Assembly (NCBI GenBank): GCA_902702965.1
Contig: CACRXP010000148.1
Location: 581,613 to 645,612, forward strand
DNA from: Spirometra erinaceieuropaei
Lineage: Eukaryota; Platyhelminthes; Cestoda; Diphyllobothriidea; Diphyllobothriidae
Direction: 5' to 3'
Length of the DNA: 64,000 nucleotides
In this document: one piece after another, positions 34,274 to 45,991 of the stretch
How the letters are laid out: each line of letters starts with the position of its first letter
Numbering within the stretch: the stretch's first letter is position 1
Notes under the pieces: generated by a model
Database searches by the model: none
The model's input: only the letters and a program-made list of their open reading frames with translations
Told to the model about the DNA's origin: nothing
Program-made: the position numbers and the translations under genes

Positions 34274-36502
34274 GCGAATGCGGTAGGACAATTGTGTGTA
34301 GCCTGGATGCTGCAACTGATAGGAAGGTCCCTTTAATACGGGATGGGTGGGAAAAGGGGGTTTTAAGGGTGAAGCCAACGGAAAAACCATGGGCAAGTTA
34401 AAAAAATTAAAAAAATAGGTTTAGACAGTTAATAAATAAATTTTTTCGAGGTGAAAAAGGTGGCGGAAATTTAAAATGTAAACCTTAACCAATAGGAACG
34501 AGATACCCAAACGCCAAGGCCATTCCGCTGTAGGTACCCCAGACAATACTGGCACTTATGGTGAATGCTCGTGAAATGCCGTCGACAAGCAGGGAGGTAG
34601 GAGAGGAACCCGAACAACGGTAAGTATGAATGAAAAATACGCAGGAGGTAGAAGAATGAAGCTGTAATTAATAATATGTTCAATAATTACCAAACGATTC
34701 CCACTTATAGAACGCTGATAGCAAAGAAGAAGCGGAAGGCCGTTCCGCAAGCTAATAATCAATCGACGCAAGTTAAGTGTCGCTGTCGTAAACCAATGAC
34801 ATTGCGGATATTGCGGCAGCACACTGACGGATTTGCCTTCAGGTAAACCAAAATAGTAATATAATGCATGGGCTAGGTGTAACAAATGTGGCACCAAAAA
34901 GGCATTGAGAACGGGTTCCGTGTTTAAGGATAGTGGAGTCCTGGGAAAGATTCCTGTCGCATATTGCTCAGGCCTATCCAGTCTCTGGACTGCAATCGGA
35001 AACAGAGATAAATTGCAGATGATCGTAAGGGTAAGCAGTGATATGTTATCGATATTGTACGCATAGGTGAATATTGGCCGCCGGTAGAAAAGTAGGCAGT
35101 CCAAACAACTGAACGGCCGGACAGTGTACATATTGGCCAGTGAGAACGGATGCTGCGGGAAAAGTTTGTAAATCTTTTATACTGTGCTTAATAATAGTGA
35201 ATTCCTAACTATAACTCTCAACTTTTGATCCCATTTAATCCCATAACCTAAGTCAAGTACGCTAATCGTCAAACCGAAAAAAAGGAGCGGAAAGCGCATA
35301 GGACAAACCTACCTCTCCCCGCAAGGCGACCAAACCGCCCAACCGCCCAGGCGAACGGAATCGGCCGTAGCGCAAGAAGAAAGCGACCTAAGGAGACCAC
35401 ACAGAAATCCGGACGCCCGGGCGTACACCTGAACCCGTGATAGTGCAAGGCAAGGCTAAACCCCTATTGTCGGGTAGGCGTTCCTGACCCGGCTTTGGTG
35501 GCAGTTAAGGCAGGAGAAATGAACCAAATCGAAAGCAAACTAAGCAAACGGCAAGCGGCCTTAGAAGACCGCATACGAAGTCAGCGGCCGCGTTTAACGT
35601 CTGAACGGCTAAGCCACGAAGGGCAAACCTGCATCGATTAAGCGCACCCAACACCTACGCGCCTTGCTAACTCGCCCGGTAAACGCATGGAACGCGATGT
35701 GGAGCACCACCCCTATCGGTCAGACACAACGCGGCTGTTTCGTAAAGGCGATAGGTGTTAGGGGGAGTGGGGGTAGCAGCCTGTTACTACCAATGAAGCA
35801 ACTTACACGGTAAAGGCATACTGTACAGCGTGTTGAATCGTTATCCGGAAAGGTTAAGTATTTCGCCTTTTACTGAAGATTTCCGTGTGGGAGGGGGGTA
35901 CAATGCAATGAGCTTATGAAGCAGTCTTACAGCGTCTCGTTCTCGGGGCGGTTAACGGGAAGGAGAAAATCATCCTGACGGAGCCTGTACGCCAAGTAAA
36001 CCAAGCATAATTGGAGCAAGAGCACGAAGGACTTTACAGCATAACCGCCCTTCCTTCACCCAATCGGCAGTTGTAAGTAATATAACCTAATAAAAGCACG
36101 CCTACTGTTACCACCAATGAAGCAACTTACAGGTTAAAGGCATATTGTAAAGCGTGTCGAATCGTTATCCGGAAAGGTTAAGTATTTCGCCTTTTACTGA
36201 AGATTTCCGTGTGGGAGGGGGATGCAATGCAATGAGCCTATATAGACAGTATTACAGCGTCTCGTTCTCGCGGCGGTTAACGGGAAGGAGAAAGGCATCC
36301 TGACGGAGCCTGTACGCCAAGTAAACCAAGTATAGTTGGAGCAAGAGCACGAAGGACTTTACAGCATAAGCGCCCTTCCTTAACCCAATCGGCAGTTGTA
36401 AGTATGTAACCTAATAAAAGCACGCCTACTGAAAGGATACAAGTACGTCAGCAATATTGACTCATAATCCCAGGCTACCCACATTTGTGCTACCGCGAAT
36501 GC
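34274..36502. mobile_element. 2.2-kb DNA element with terminal inverted repeats and 8-bp target duplication
   Basis: The element proper is 34282-36494. Both ends, read inward, give GGTAGNACAANTGTGNGTAG followed by CCTGG; 22 of 25 bases match. GCGAATGC flanks it on both sides (34274-34281 and 36495-36502). Three sister loci (near 1608, 22108 and 58815) read GATCGCGAATGCTATTGGCA without the insert. The coordinate offset to copy 1 jumps by 2221, exactly the element plus 8. Two 324-base tandem units lie at 35781-36428. A minus-strand open frame of 191 codons (35131-34556) has hydrophobic stretches but no transposase motif I recognise. An 8-bp duplication with a GG start is compatible with Merlin-like, hAT-like or other families; I cannot choose. 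Probably non-autonomous. Confidence 0.85.
35781..36428. repeat. Two tandem 324-bp units inside the DNA element
   Basis: CTGTTACTACCAATGAAGCA at 35781 and CTGTTACCACCAATGAAGCA at 36105 start two near-identical units. Each ends AAAAGCACGCCTACTG. The second abuts the subterminal region of the right inverted repeat. Confidence 0.8.
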
Positions 36503-36540
36503 TATTGGCAGAAATCGGACGATCAAATTGTGAGCAGGAG

Positions 36541-36991
36541 TCAACCCGCCCTGATGATTGTAAACACTGCTGAATCTACCAGATGAAGACTAGATGTTGG
36601 AAAGTTAGCTGGGCATGCACCAGGAAATATCCGCAAACATTTGTTAGACGTAAGTGCAGTCCACAATGTTTCAGCGAACAGGAAAGCAGAAAGGGGCCTC
36701 AACGTTTTACACAAATGCACAGAGCTAGCTCGACATATTTGAAGGCGTAAACCTGACTGCCTGATAACGTTGATGGAAAAATATAAATACAAATTAACAC
36801 AACTCCAAGACCATGATGGATGTGATTCAGCCTATTTGAGGGCACTGTACTTTAGGAATGTGGAAGGAATCACTAATTTCGTACGGCTTGGCAATGCCTG
36901 CACCAATCAGAAGGTGTTCTCACCAGAAACAGTGTTTGTCAAATCTCAGCAGTCACACGAAAGCCTCGCACAATGCGCAGATCCATTCTAG
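36541..36991. repeat. A-type sequence resuming after the DNA element
   Basis: It matches 22159-22610, 1656-2107 and 58860-59313. Short open frames occur on both strands in several copies but with differing ends, so none is called. From 37000 to 37640 only repeat sequence is seen. Confidence 0.6.
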
Positions 36992-37639
36992 TTAGCTCTG
37001 TCGCCCTCCAAGACACCAAACAGGTGGGTACTACCCGAGTCCCTGGCATCTAGCGATCCGACTGTTTAGCCCTTATCTGGCATTCTCGGCCAGAATCCTC
37101 ATGATTCTCATGACCTCTGCTTTCTCGTCTGTGAATATGGTCACCGTTGATTGTGTAGAATTAGAGCAGGAGCAGCAGAAGGGGGTGTAGGAAAGGCTGA
37201 GCACTTGAAGAAAAAAATGGGCTAGCCAGGAGAGGTTTGTTTAGATGCTGATGCTTCGAAGAGACTTGTCAGCTCTTCATTGTCATGGCGTAAAATGCAC
37301 TTAGTCGACCAGAAACCTCAAGTGGCATGTTAAATTGGTCGGCCTCATGTCAATCTGAAGGGTGAGTACGCCGAAATACATGGGGCAACAGCGCAAACGC
37401 ATATTCCCAAAAGATTGATTGATTTTCCTCTAAAGCTCATTTCGCTCTTCAGCAAGGCGGTTTTGCCCAATTAAGATGAGGTCGGCCGCGGATTCGACCT
37501 CAGTGAGTTACTGCCGGAATAACGATAAATCTCAAAGGGGAGAGGATGTTTTGAAGGAAAATACCTCTTGCAAAAATCCAAATGGGTAAGGATACGATAT
37601 GTAACCCCTCCTGCGTGGTTGATCAAAAGCCAATCTTAT

Positions 37640-38890
37640 TACAGTAGATGTGCTAACTCATGAAATGTCCACCAAAATTTCGAAATGCGTTCTCCTTTCG
37701 AAGAGATAAATTAAGTAGTGTTGTAAAACTAATCATGATGCCGCATAAATCTATAATGATGCAGTTATCTCAGCGTGTCGGCTTTCGAAAGAACTTATTT
37801 TCGGCTGCATGCAAGATCTATACTCTGCAAAAAAGGACTACTTAAATAGTATGCAATTTTCTCATTGATTTTCGATGCCCTTGAAAATTCAATTATATTT
37901 CATGAAAAACATGCATAAAACTATTCATTCTTCTACTTATTCCCTAGAAACTGACGTCTTCTTCCAATTTTATACTCAAAAGAAGAGTATAATTAGGTTT
38001 TAAAAAGTTTCTAATTGTGAGATTTTTTAATACCGTTACATGGTCGTTCATGAAACGTCATGTATCTGCATTTACGAATGTGGCTTGTGAACTAGCAGGT
38101 GTGGCTTTGCTAGTGATTAGCTACCCGAATAAACCACAGCTACTTAGCATTTCAGCTTCTCCAAGAGTCCCAAATACAGGCTAGATTGTTTGCCTAAGTA
38201 GCCGCCTTGACATCTCTGAATGTGCGTTCTATGTTTTCAAAGAGTAAATCTAAGATACGAGGGCCAGTGTTCGAAACCCGTCCGTTAAATACCTTCCTTC
38301 CGTAGTGATACGCCAGGGAACTAACGGTGCTGGACTTTGCGCATTGAAGTTGACAAATCCCTTCTGATAGCGATTGAGGTAAAAGCGGCTGAATGTTTTC
38401 AGTATGGAAGTTTTCTAACAGAATGTCCTCATGAAATTCCGATCTTATAATGAATACACTCCTTCAAAAACCGGTGCGCGATGCCACCAGGTACCTTCGC
38501 CTCATGCATTTGACCGTTTCAGTCAAAAATAGAAACCGTCGAATACCGGGCTTGACTACGTACGTCTCCGTCTGCTGTATCCTCCAAACTTTTCTCCTCC
38601 CATGCTCTATCTCATTTTATGCCACTTCTACCCGTAGGTCAACTTGCTAGTAGACATTTATCCAAAATGGAAACAGGGATATGCTATAATACGCATAATG
38701 GACTGCTAGAATAAGCGCTAAAATCGCATTGTCTCCCACAGGCGCACTCAATGCTAAGTCCGATACCTTATTGCACATGCTTAGACAGCAATCACTGATG
38801 AGCGGCTGCGCTATTGGTCGAGCTCAAGGTTACGCAAAATTAATCAATACCATTCAACTCTGAACAGCATCACAGCAACTCAACGAACTG
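37640..38890. repeat. M repeat and diverged upstream flank of the pseudogene
   Basis: From ACAGTAGATGTGCTAACTCA (37643) the sequence leaves the A pattern and follows the minus orientation of the M repeat. Around 38430-38600 it is a diverged version of the sequence that precedes the intact gene (compare AAAAACCGGTGCGCGATGCC with the 16640 region). Thus the block B pseudogene carries a relative of the gene's own 5' flank. No gene. Confidence 0.5.
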
Positions 38891-38892
38891 CG

Positions 38893-40540
38893 CGATGCTG
38901 ACCCCCTCGCGACTGTTATTTCGTTACATTAAATGGTGGAATGAATGTCCGAATCCAGCTGAATTATTAAAATATGCGATATGCACATGAAATGTTTGGT
39001 CAGAAGGAAGTCGGAACACCGAACATGGATAGCGGCAAGTTCATTTCCTCGTCTATTTCAAAATTCATTGCTCAATCATCTTGTCGCGTATAACACCCAA
39101 CCAAAATATAAAACCCATGCTAAAGAGGCGACCTAGGCCTTTATAACTATAGGCATATGCATCGCACAAGGTCTTTGTGCATACATATCCTGACCAACAT
39201 AGACTGAGCCTTTAAATCGAATCGATTTACTCAAATCGTATAAAAGTAATCTGCAGTATATGCCCTATCTCGTGAAATGTTAACCGAACTTCGGAAATGC
39301 GTTTTCAATCCGAGAAGGTTACGCAGACAGGGATATCATGTTAATTTTTGTGCCGTTTAGCGCCAAGATATTCCAGCCACGCCTGAAAAATGGGTTTTTG
39401 AACGGGCGTCCTACCGGCCGCCCGCGAAAACTACGGTCCGTAAAATAACTAACTTAGTATTATAAATATTCTGAGTGATATCTAACGTCCCTATAAATTC
39501 AGAAATATTTTATAAAAAAGTTCCTAGTTATGAGATTTTTTGTGACCGTGAAATGTCCAGTCATACATCATCGCATCAGCACACTTATTCATGGCGGGTT
39601 GTATTAAAAATTACTCGAAAGGTGAAAAGGTTTCTTAAAACTAGGTAATACTCTCCCTTCACGTATCAAATTTGAGGAAGACGAAATTTTCTCCCACATA
39701 AGTAGAAAAAGGTTCATTTATAGGCATTTTTTAATAAAGTGTGTTTTAATTCATACAAGGTATCCAAAATCGAAGGGAAATATGAATGCTGCACAAGTGA
39801 ATTATACAGACGGTCGAGAAGAAGCTCGTTCGGAAGCCGGTATCTCGACGTGAATGGAATATATTGGCGTAATGCGACACGATCATTTGCATAACAACCC
39901 TACTTAAATATTCTTTTCGAATAGAAAACGCATTTGCAAATTTCGGTTAACATTTCATTTCAGATTTCACTTAACGGATTTTCTTAACTTTTCTACTAGC
40001 CTCTAATGAATCAGCACCCCATACGTATTAATGGTCGACCCGTGGAACCCCCGTAACCACAATTACCCTAGCACATGTATCTACACTTCCAGTGAGCTGT
40101 AGGGACCGTAGAAGTGTCGACTGTAAGGAGGATTCCCTCATCGACCAGGACATCAGTATTAACTCTGATACATTCGTCTGAACAACTGGCACCGCGTACA
40201 CAGCTGTCCGATGGACACCGGCTACCATTAGGCTGCATGGGGAATTCGCCGGCTGCTTCTGTCAGTCGCACAAGCCCCACAGGTACAAAATTCCGTAAAG
40301 CCTCATTGGCTACTAGCATGTTCTATCATGATAAAGAGAGTTGGGGGTCCTGGGTGCTTATGTTGGGGATTACGCGTGGAGGTTAACGACGAGGACGATA
40401 TCAATGAAGCGCACATGCATGAACAGCTTGGCTCACCTCCCCACTCTTTCTGGTTTGGAGGTGGGTTGGTTTGTGCTAAACAATGCTTAGGTTGCCTTTC
40501 AGTGTGCGCAGATTCACTTCGCTTGGGGGGCCCATGCAAA
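38893..40540 (+). pseudogene. Broken relative of the Ser/Pro-rich gene, block B copy 2
   Basis: Exon 1-like sequence (CGCGATGCTGACCCCCTCGC then RYIKWWNE residues) starts at 38895 and stops early. Exon 2-like sequence follows an acceptor-like TTTTCTACTAG near 39998, with QDI.INSDTF and an in-frame stop where the gene has Trp. The continuation at 40330-40540 is inverted as at 6541-6700. The intervening 39240-39960 is M-type repeat. Confidence 0.55.
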
Positions 40541-40559
40541 TGACGTATTCGCTATTCTT

Positions 40560-40870
40560 ACCCCCGAGCTATTTTATCCCACCTAATGGGAGCCGACGTC
40601 CATCGGATAGTAGTGGACTCGGTGGTAGTTGTCCAGATTGGTGTACACGGTGCATCATCTCCTGGTCAATGGGGGAATCCTCCTAGCAGTCGGAACTCCA
40701 ACGGTCCCTATAACTCACTGGAAGTGTGGATACGGATGCTACGGTAATTGTGCCTACGGGAGTTCCAGAGGTGGGTCATTCATACGTCTTGGGTTGTTAT
40801 GCATTAGAGGATAGTAGACAAGTTCAAGAAAATCAACTAGGTGATATCTGACCTACGTTGAGGAAGCAAG
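40560..40870 (-). pseudogene. Further decayed exon 2 fragment, only in block B copy 2
   Basis: On the minus strand a TPVGTITVASVSTLPV stretch and EDSPIDQE resemble PVSTLSVASSST and EESSIEQD of the intact exon 2, interrupted by stops. No counterpart is present at the same place in block B copy 0. Similarity is low, so this call is tentative. Confidence 0.35.
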
Positions 40871-41345
40871 TCATGATTTATAATGAATTCATGAAAGCCG
40901 ACATACACATCAATACGCCCGACGTTATTTCCGTTTCGTTTGTTCAGATTACTTATTGCCTCGCCGTTGCTACCTCCAATTTCCTATCGGCAGAACAGTG
41001 AACAAGGTAGGCACAAGTGAAGTCTGGCCGTACAGTATACAGCACTTCCTCCGACTCAAGGCCGTTTCTACGGCCATTTCCATCAATGGAACAAATTATT
41101 ATATGCCTGCAGAGATCAGTCCTCGGCCGTCCATATCGGTCACATGATGCTTACATGGCTTAAGTAATTCCAGTCGGCCTAAAGACGTAGTCGATGTAGA
41201 CTTGGACATGCATGCATAAAGCCCTTGTGCGCTGCAAATCACCTTTTACTTATAATAGCTCAAATTACATCAAATTGTTGCTTTGGTGCTGCAGGGGATA
41301 ATATGATGAAAGAATGAATTTTAAAAGTTACGAGTGGACTTAATG

Positions 41346-42067
41346 CTATCTGAGCTCGGTGCCAGTTGTCCATATGGATGTATCAGAGTTGAAGCTTATG
41401 TCCTGCTGAATTCTAGAATCGTCCTTACTGTCCGCATTTCTACTGTCCTTAAAACTCATGGGATTTGTAGATGAGGATGCTACGCTAAGTGTGCTGACGG
41501 GAGATGCGCAATTGGGCCATTTGCACGTACTAGATTGTGATACACTAGGAACTAGAAGACAAGGTAAAGAAAATGGATTACGTGTAATTTGATGTACATT
41601 TAGGTAGAAGGTCATGAGTTAAAATGGATTCATGAAAGCCGACACCAACAACCTAAAATAATGCTTCTTTACGCCCAAGGTCATCCCTCATCCTCGGTCG
41701 TAGATATTGGATAAGTGATGCTTAGCTGGCTTAAATAAAGCAAGTCGGTTAAAAGGATCGGTCAATGTAAAAAAGAACAGGCATGCATAAAGACCTTGTG
41801 CGATGCATATGCCCTATGCATAATTACTCGAAATTCGTCATTTATACGGGCTCACATTGTCGCTTAGGTGTTGTAGACGAGGAGATGAAGGAAGAACGAA
41901 TCTTGAAAGATACGAGGAATGGACTTAATGCTTTCTGAGTGCGAGGTTCCGTCTATATTCTGACTGAACATCCCATGGTCATAGGGTGTACTTAATGATC
42001 CAGCTACATCTGGATCCTCATTCCACCATCTGATGTAACGAAATAACATTCTCGTTGGGCTTAACAT
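41346..42067 (-). pseudogene. Second broken relative, block B copy 2
   Basis: Exon 1-like residues MLSPTRMLFRYIRWWNEDPD run from 42067, continuing open to VYNT, and exon 2-like residues (STLSVASSSTNPMSFKDSRN, DDSRIQQDISFNSDTS, WTTGTELR) lie at about 41560-41346. The Pro-rich region is missing and the donor GT is changed to TT. It is the sister of 7670-6950. The following stretch 42070-43302 has no gene. Confidence 0.65.
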
Positions 42068-43302
42068 CTCGTAGGTCGTCGAGTTGATATGTGATGCACT
42101 TCAAGGGCTGAATTGTATCGAATGGTTTCGGGTCACCCTGGACCTGAACAACGGCGCAGCTGCCCACCGCCGGTCACGGTGGTGGTCACGTGTTGCAAAA
42201 TAAGGTAACTCTTAGGTAAGGCAAATTGAGTTAACTCAACCGTTTGATAAATAGTCCGAGTTTCATGAGACATGCGGCTTCCGGTGCGCTCGCTGACCAC
42301 TCTCCATCGAGATTCTGACTGGAAGTTGAAATGTGATGGCCCCACCCCCTCAGTTCTCCTGCAAACGAACACCATCGGGCGTGTCTCTTGTGACACCTCT
42401 GAGACGGTTGCCACACTGCCGCAGCTGGATCCAGTCAAGGGCTTCCGGGTTCATGAACCATGGCGGACACGACGAGGATTGTGCTCGTTTTTTCTCATGA
42501 TTTTCTATGCCCGGTACTAATTCGTCAGCACTGCACAAACACTTACTTCCGCAGTGTTTTGACTTTCTCATCACCCCCTGCCGAAAATCTCCTACCCCCT
42601 GTCAACATGAACCTGTCGTGCACAGTGCTTGTTTCCTTACAAAAAGCTCGGATTCTATGAAGTCCCCGCCCCCACCGGGCTTCATGTTCAGAAGTCTGTT
42701 TTATTGCTCGACCTACAGATCGTTGTTTTACCTCAAAATGTCAATTGGGTATATGTGAATATTACTACTATAAATATGATATCTGCTAAAACGCTCCCGG
42801 ACACCAGTATAATTTCCTTCTTCATAAAACTCCTTTTTCAATTCTATTGTACAATTGTTTGCTTCAAGCAGACCTCCAGACCAAAATTACGGTAACTTAC
42901 CTCACTGTTTAAACCAGTCTTCACATTACACTAATATATTCCTCCGGTCACTTCAAAATAAAGCTATTACTATTAATGACAGCAATGCCTATTCAGTCTT
43001 CTCCGTCTCTGCTGCTACTTATTACCGGTTATGGGATGCGGGCTCCGGGCTTAAAATTGTCCCAGTGGGCCTTGAATTAATTCAGGAATCAGAGTGTGGG
43101 AAACGGGCAAGGAACATACTGTCGAACCAGTGTCCCCTAGCTGGGCCATTCGGCGACTGAAATGCAGAGAAACACTTGTCGTGACTTTTGAAGGATGCGA
43201 ATGTTTGTAGTATTCTGATTTTGTTTTCTGTATCCTGGAGGAGACTAGCATCCTAGAAGCGCTAGAACACCAATGAGTGCTAGTCAGATATGTGTAAAAT
43301 TT

Positions 43303-43561
43303 TGTCGTAAAAGGTAATGTTCTCACGAACTAACGAGTTATATCTCACGAGCCCCTAGCCTTAAAGTCAGCAAGTACACGGAGCAGTGAATAATATATAG
43401 ATTTTGAACGTTAAGAACATTGACAATATAATACCACAGCGAGCCCGCTAGCAAGACGGGTTGTACAGGTGTGTTGTTTCTCGTCACATTCAAATGACCA
43501 ATCCGGTCAAAGAAAATGGGAACAAACTGTTAAAGGTAAATTAGTCCGGTACCTCACCACA
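43303..43561 (-). repeat. 3' LTR
   Basis: The repeat starts TGTCGTAAAAGGTAATG and ends GGTACCTCACCACA, like 46939-47198. In element orientation it is the downstream LTR. The polypurine tract AGTAGGGGGGTAC directly abuts it at 43562-43574 on the minus strand. Confidence 0.9.
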
Positions 43562-43572
43562 GTACCCCCCTA

Positions 43573-44275
43573 CTAGACCGGAGGGCGACGTAATACGGCG
43601 CCGGAGGATATGCATAAGTCTAGAAAAAATGCATAACTAAAAGATCCGGGAAGTGAACGTGACGGCCACTGCGAGTTATGTATGCAGGAGGTACAGTCGA
43701 AGAGGGTTGACTGCGTGCTATGGAGGAGGATGATGCTGCAGTTGGATGTTGTAGACATGCAGGGAGAGGAAGTATGCGGGAAGGAGGGGTTGAGGGCAAG
43801 NNNNNNNNNNNNNNNNNNNNNNNNNNNNNNNNNNNNNNNNNNNNNNNNNNNNNNNNNNNNNNNNNNNNNNNNNNNNNNNNNNNNNNNNNNNNNNNNNNNN
43901 NNNNNNNNNNNNNNNNNNNNNNNNNNNNGAGCAGGGGATAGGGAAGATGGAGGAACGGGGCTTAGGGGGTCAGCATATTTTTGTCCTAGTGACCGGTTCG
44001 GCGACTCCTCTGCAACAGCAGCCTTGACCCGATCAACACTGACCACGTCCTCCTTGTCACTGCGAAGAATCTGGAAGGTCTTGGCGTTGCGCGCGGGCAC
44101 GCGGAACGGTCCTTCGTATGGTGATCCTAGCGGCTGGCGTACACGGTCACACCGGACGAACACATGAGTTCACTTGTCCAAGTCTTTTTCGACATAAGAC
44201 TCAGACATTGGAGTTCGAGGTGGAACCGGGGAAAGCGAGCGCATAAATTGCCGCAAACAGTGCACAAGACTGTCA
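43573..44275 (-). pseudogene. Integrase C-terminal remnant with 128-N gap
   Basis: On the minus strand SPVPPRTPMSESYVEKDLD, then a stop, then VFVRCDRVRQPLGSPYEGPF and DKEDVVSVDRVKAA are the C-terminal domain of a gypsy-type integrase. The zinc-binding HHCC and the DDE core are absent. The join to the RNase H end (HLDYI, near 44270) is abrupt and changes frame, which indicates an internal deletion. Downstream sequence 43573-43800 beyond the gap has no recognisable domain. Confidence 0.75.
43801..43928. other. Assembly gap (128 N) inside the LTR element
   Basis: Run of undetermined bases within the region after the integrase C-terminal remnant. Confidence 0.99.
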
Positions 44276-45990
44276 GGAATATGTAGTCCAGGTGAGCGAT
44301 TTCCCTCGGATTTTACTTTTCGGAGTGGGACCGAAGTGCAAATGTCAACGGTTTGTGGTCAGTGAAAACAATGAAGTCACGACCTTCAAGGAAATGCCGG
44401 AAATGCCTCACAGCCAGGTAAATGGCAAGTAGTTCACGGCCAAAGGTACTGTAGCGTGTCTCGGCTGGTAAGAGCTTTTTGGAGAAAAAGGCAAGTGACT
44501 GAGTCGAACCAGCAAGGTGTTGTTGAAGGACCGCACCTACGGCTACGGTCGAAGCATCTACCATCAGAGACAGCTGAGCTTCGGGAGCGGGATGAGTGAG
44601 TGAGGTGGCATCGGCAAGGGAATTCTTGATTCTCTCAAAAGCAGTCAGTGCTTCAACTCTCAGCTCGAGGGGACCTTTGGGACCAGAAAGCATGTTGGTG
44701 AGCGACAGCATGAGGTCAGCACAGTTCGGTAGGAACCGGCGGTAAAAATTGATCATGCCGAGGATTCGCTGTAACTGACGCTTGGAAGTTGGAGGAGGAA
44801 AATTACGAACTGCTTCAACCTTGGAGAGGAGGGGACGCAAACCTCCAGAGTCAACCTGATGGCCGAGGAACTCGAGTGAAAGCACACCCAACACGCACTT
44901 GAAGGGGTTGATGACAACGCCACACTTGTCAAGGCGGTCAAACACCAAGGCAAGATGCTCTTTGTGTTCTTCTTCATTCCGGCTGGCAACCAAGAGGTCA
45001 TCAATGTAGGCGTACACAAAGGGTAGGCCACGTAAGACATGGTCGATGAACCTCTGGAACGTTTGGGCGGCATTACGAAGACTAAACGGCGTGCGGACGA
45101 ACACGAAGAGACCGAAGGATGTGGTGACGGCGGTATTTGGGATGTCCTCAGGGGCGACTGGAATCTGATGAAAAGCGCGCACCAGATCAATCTTCGAGAA
45201 AACCGCTTTGCCGAAAAGGGCTCCAGCAAAGTCCTGAGGATGAGGTGCGGGGTACCGATCAGGAATGGTAGCGCTGTTGAGGGCACGATAGTCGCCACAG
45301 GGTCGCCAGTCGCCTGATGTTGCCTTGGGCACCATGTGCAGTGGGGACGCCCAAGGGCTCTCGGACGGTCGAATTATTCCTAGTTGCAGCATGTGCTCAA
45401 ATTCCGCCTTTGCGGCCTGGAAACGCTCCGCTGCTAGTCGTCTCGGTCGAGCAAACACAGGAGGACCTGAGGTACGGATATGGTGCACAACATCATGTCG
45501 GACCTCATCACTGCGAAACTAGGGGTTAATTATGTTGCGATGACTAAGAAGCAGTTGCCGAAAGGGGCTAGCAATAACCGTATCCAAGACAGATAAGTTG
45601 GTGGGGGCAGTAAAGGGAGTTAGTCCATGAACAAACAGACCGGTTGTGCGGTCGAGGAGACGGGCACGTCGGCAGTCAACAAGGAGATCGAACTCGGCAA
45701 GAAAGTCCGAGCCGAGGATTGCATGAGGGACATCAGCAATCACAAAGATCCAGGTGAATGACCGATGAAGGCCAATGTTCAAGGTGAGGGACAGACGGCC
45801 AAAAGTGGGAATGGGGGAACAGTTGGCGGCTTGGAGGTGAAGCCCAGGGATAGGGACACGACGATCAGCTGCAGTTGAGGGAACAACGCTGATTTGGGCA
45901 CCAGTGTCCACCAGGAAACGTCTGCGAGTCGCAATGTAGCAAACATAGAAGGTGCGACCAGAGCCGGAAGAGCCAGAGAAAACGGTCGCA
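44276..45990 (-). pseudogene. pol: protease, reverse transcriptase, RNase H
   Basis: In one minus-strand frame, RRRFLVDTGAQISVVP (from about 45930) is the retroviral-type aspartic protease with DTGA, followed by AILGSDFL. The reverse transcriptase follows: [50 protein letters not shown] and the catalytic [11 protein letters not shown]. RNase H has [29 protein letters not shown] and [11 protein letters not shown]. An in-frame TAG lies between protease and reverse transcriptase (near 45520), and a TAA near 44312 just before NPREIAHLDYI. The pol frame is -1 relative to gag. Confidence 0.9.
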
Positions 45991-45991
45991 T

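Larger units (their letters stand above)
23547..37640. repeat. Block C copy 2
   Basis: It is collinear with copy 1 except for a 2213-bp DNA element at 34282-36494, and it departs from the other copies near 37640. The gene, the Penelope-like remnant and the A tail are all present. Stretches 24900-26210, 27500-29080, 32700-34280 and 37000-37640 hold no supported gene. The M repeat is at about 26220-27030 and the TTAGGG-type tract at 27268-27488. Confidence 0.85.

Noticed and set aside
34556..35131. 191-codon frame in the DNA element as its transposase
   Set aside because: No DDE/D pattern or DNA-binding motif recognised; hydrophobic composition is atypical for a transposase.
38795..38830. CTGATGAGCGGCTGC as a possible hammerhead core
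   Set aside because: No GAAA follows the stem, and no stem I or III can be drawn.
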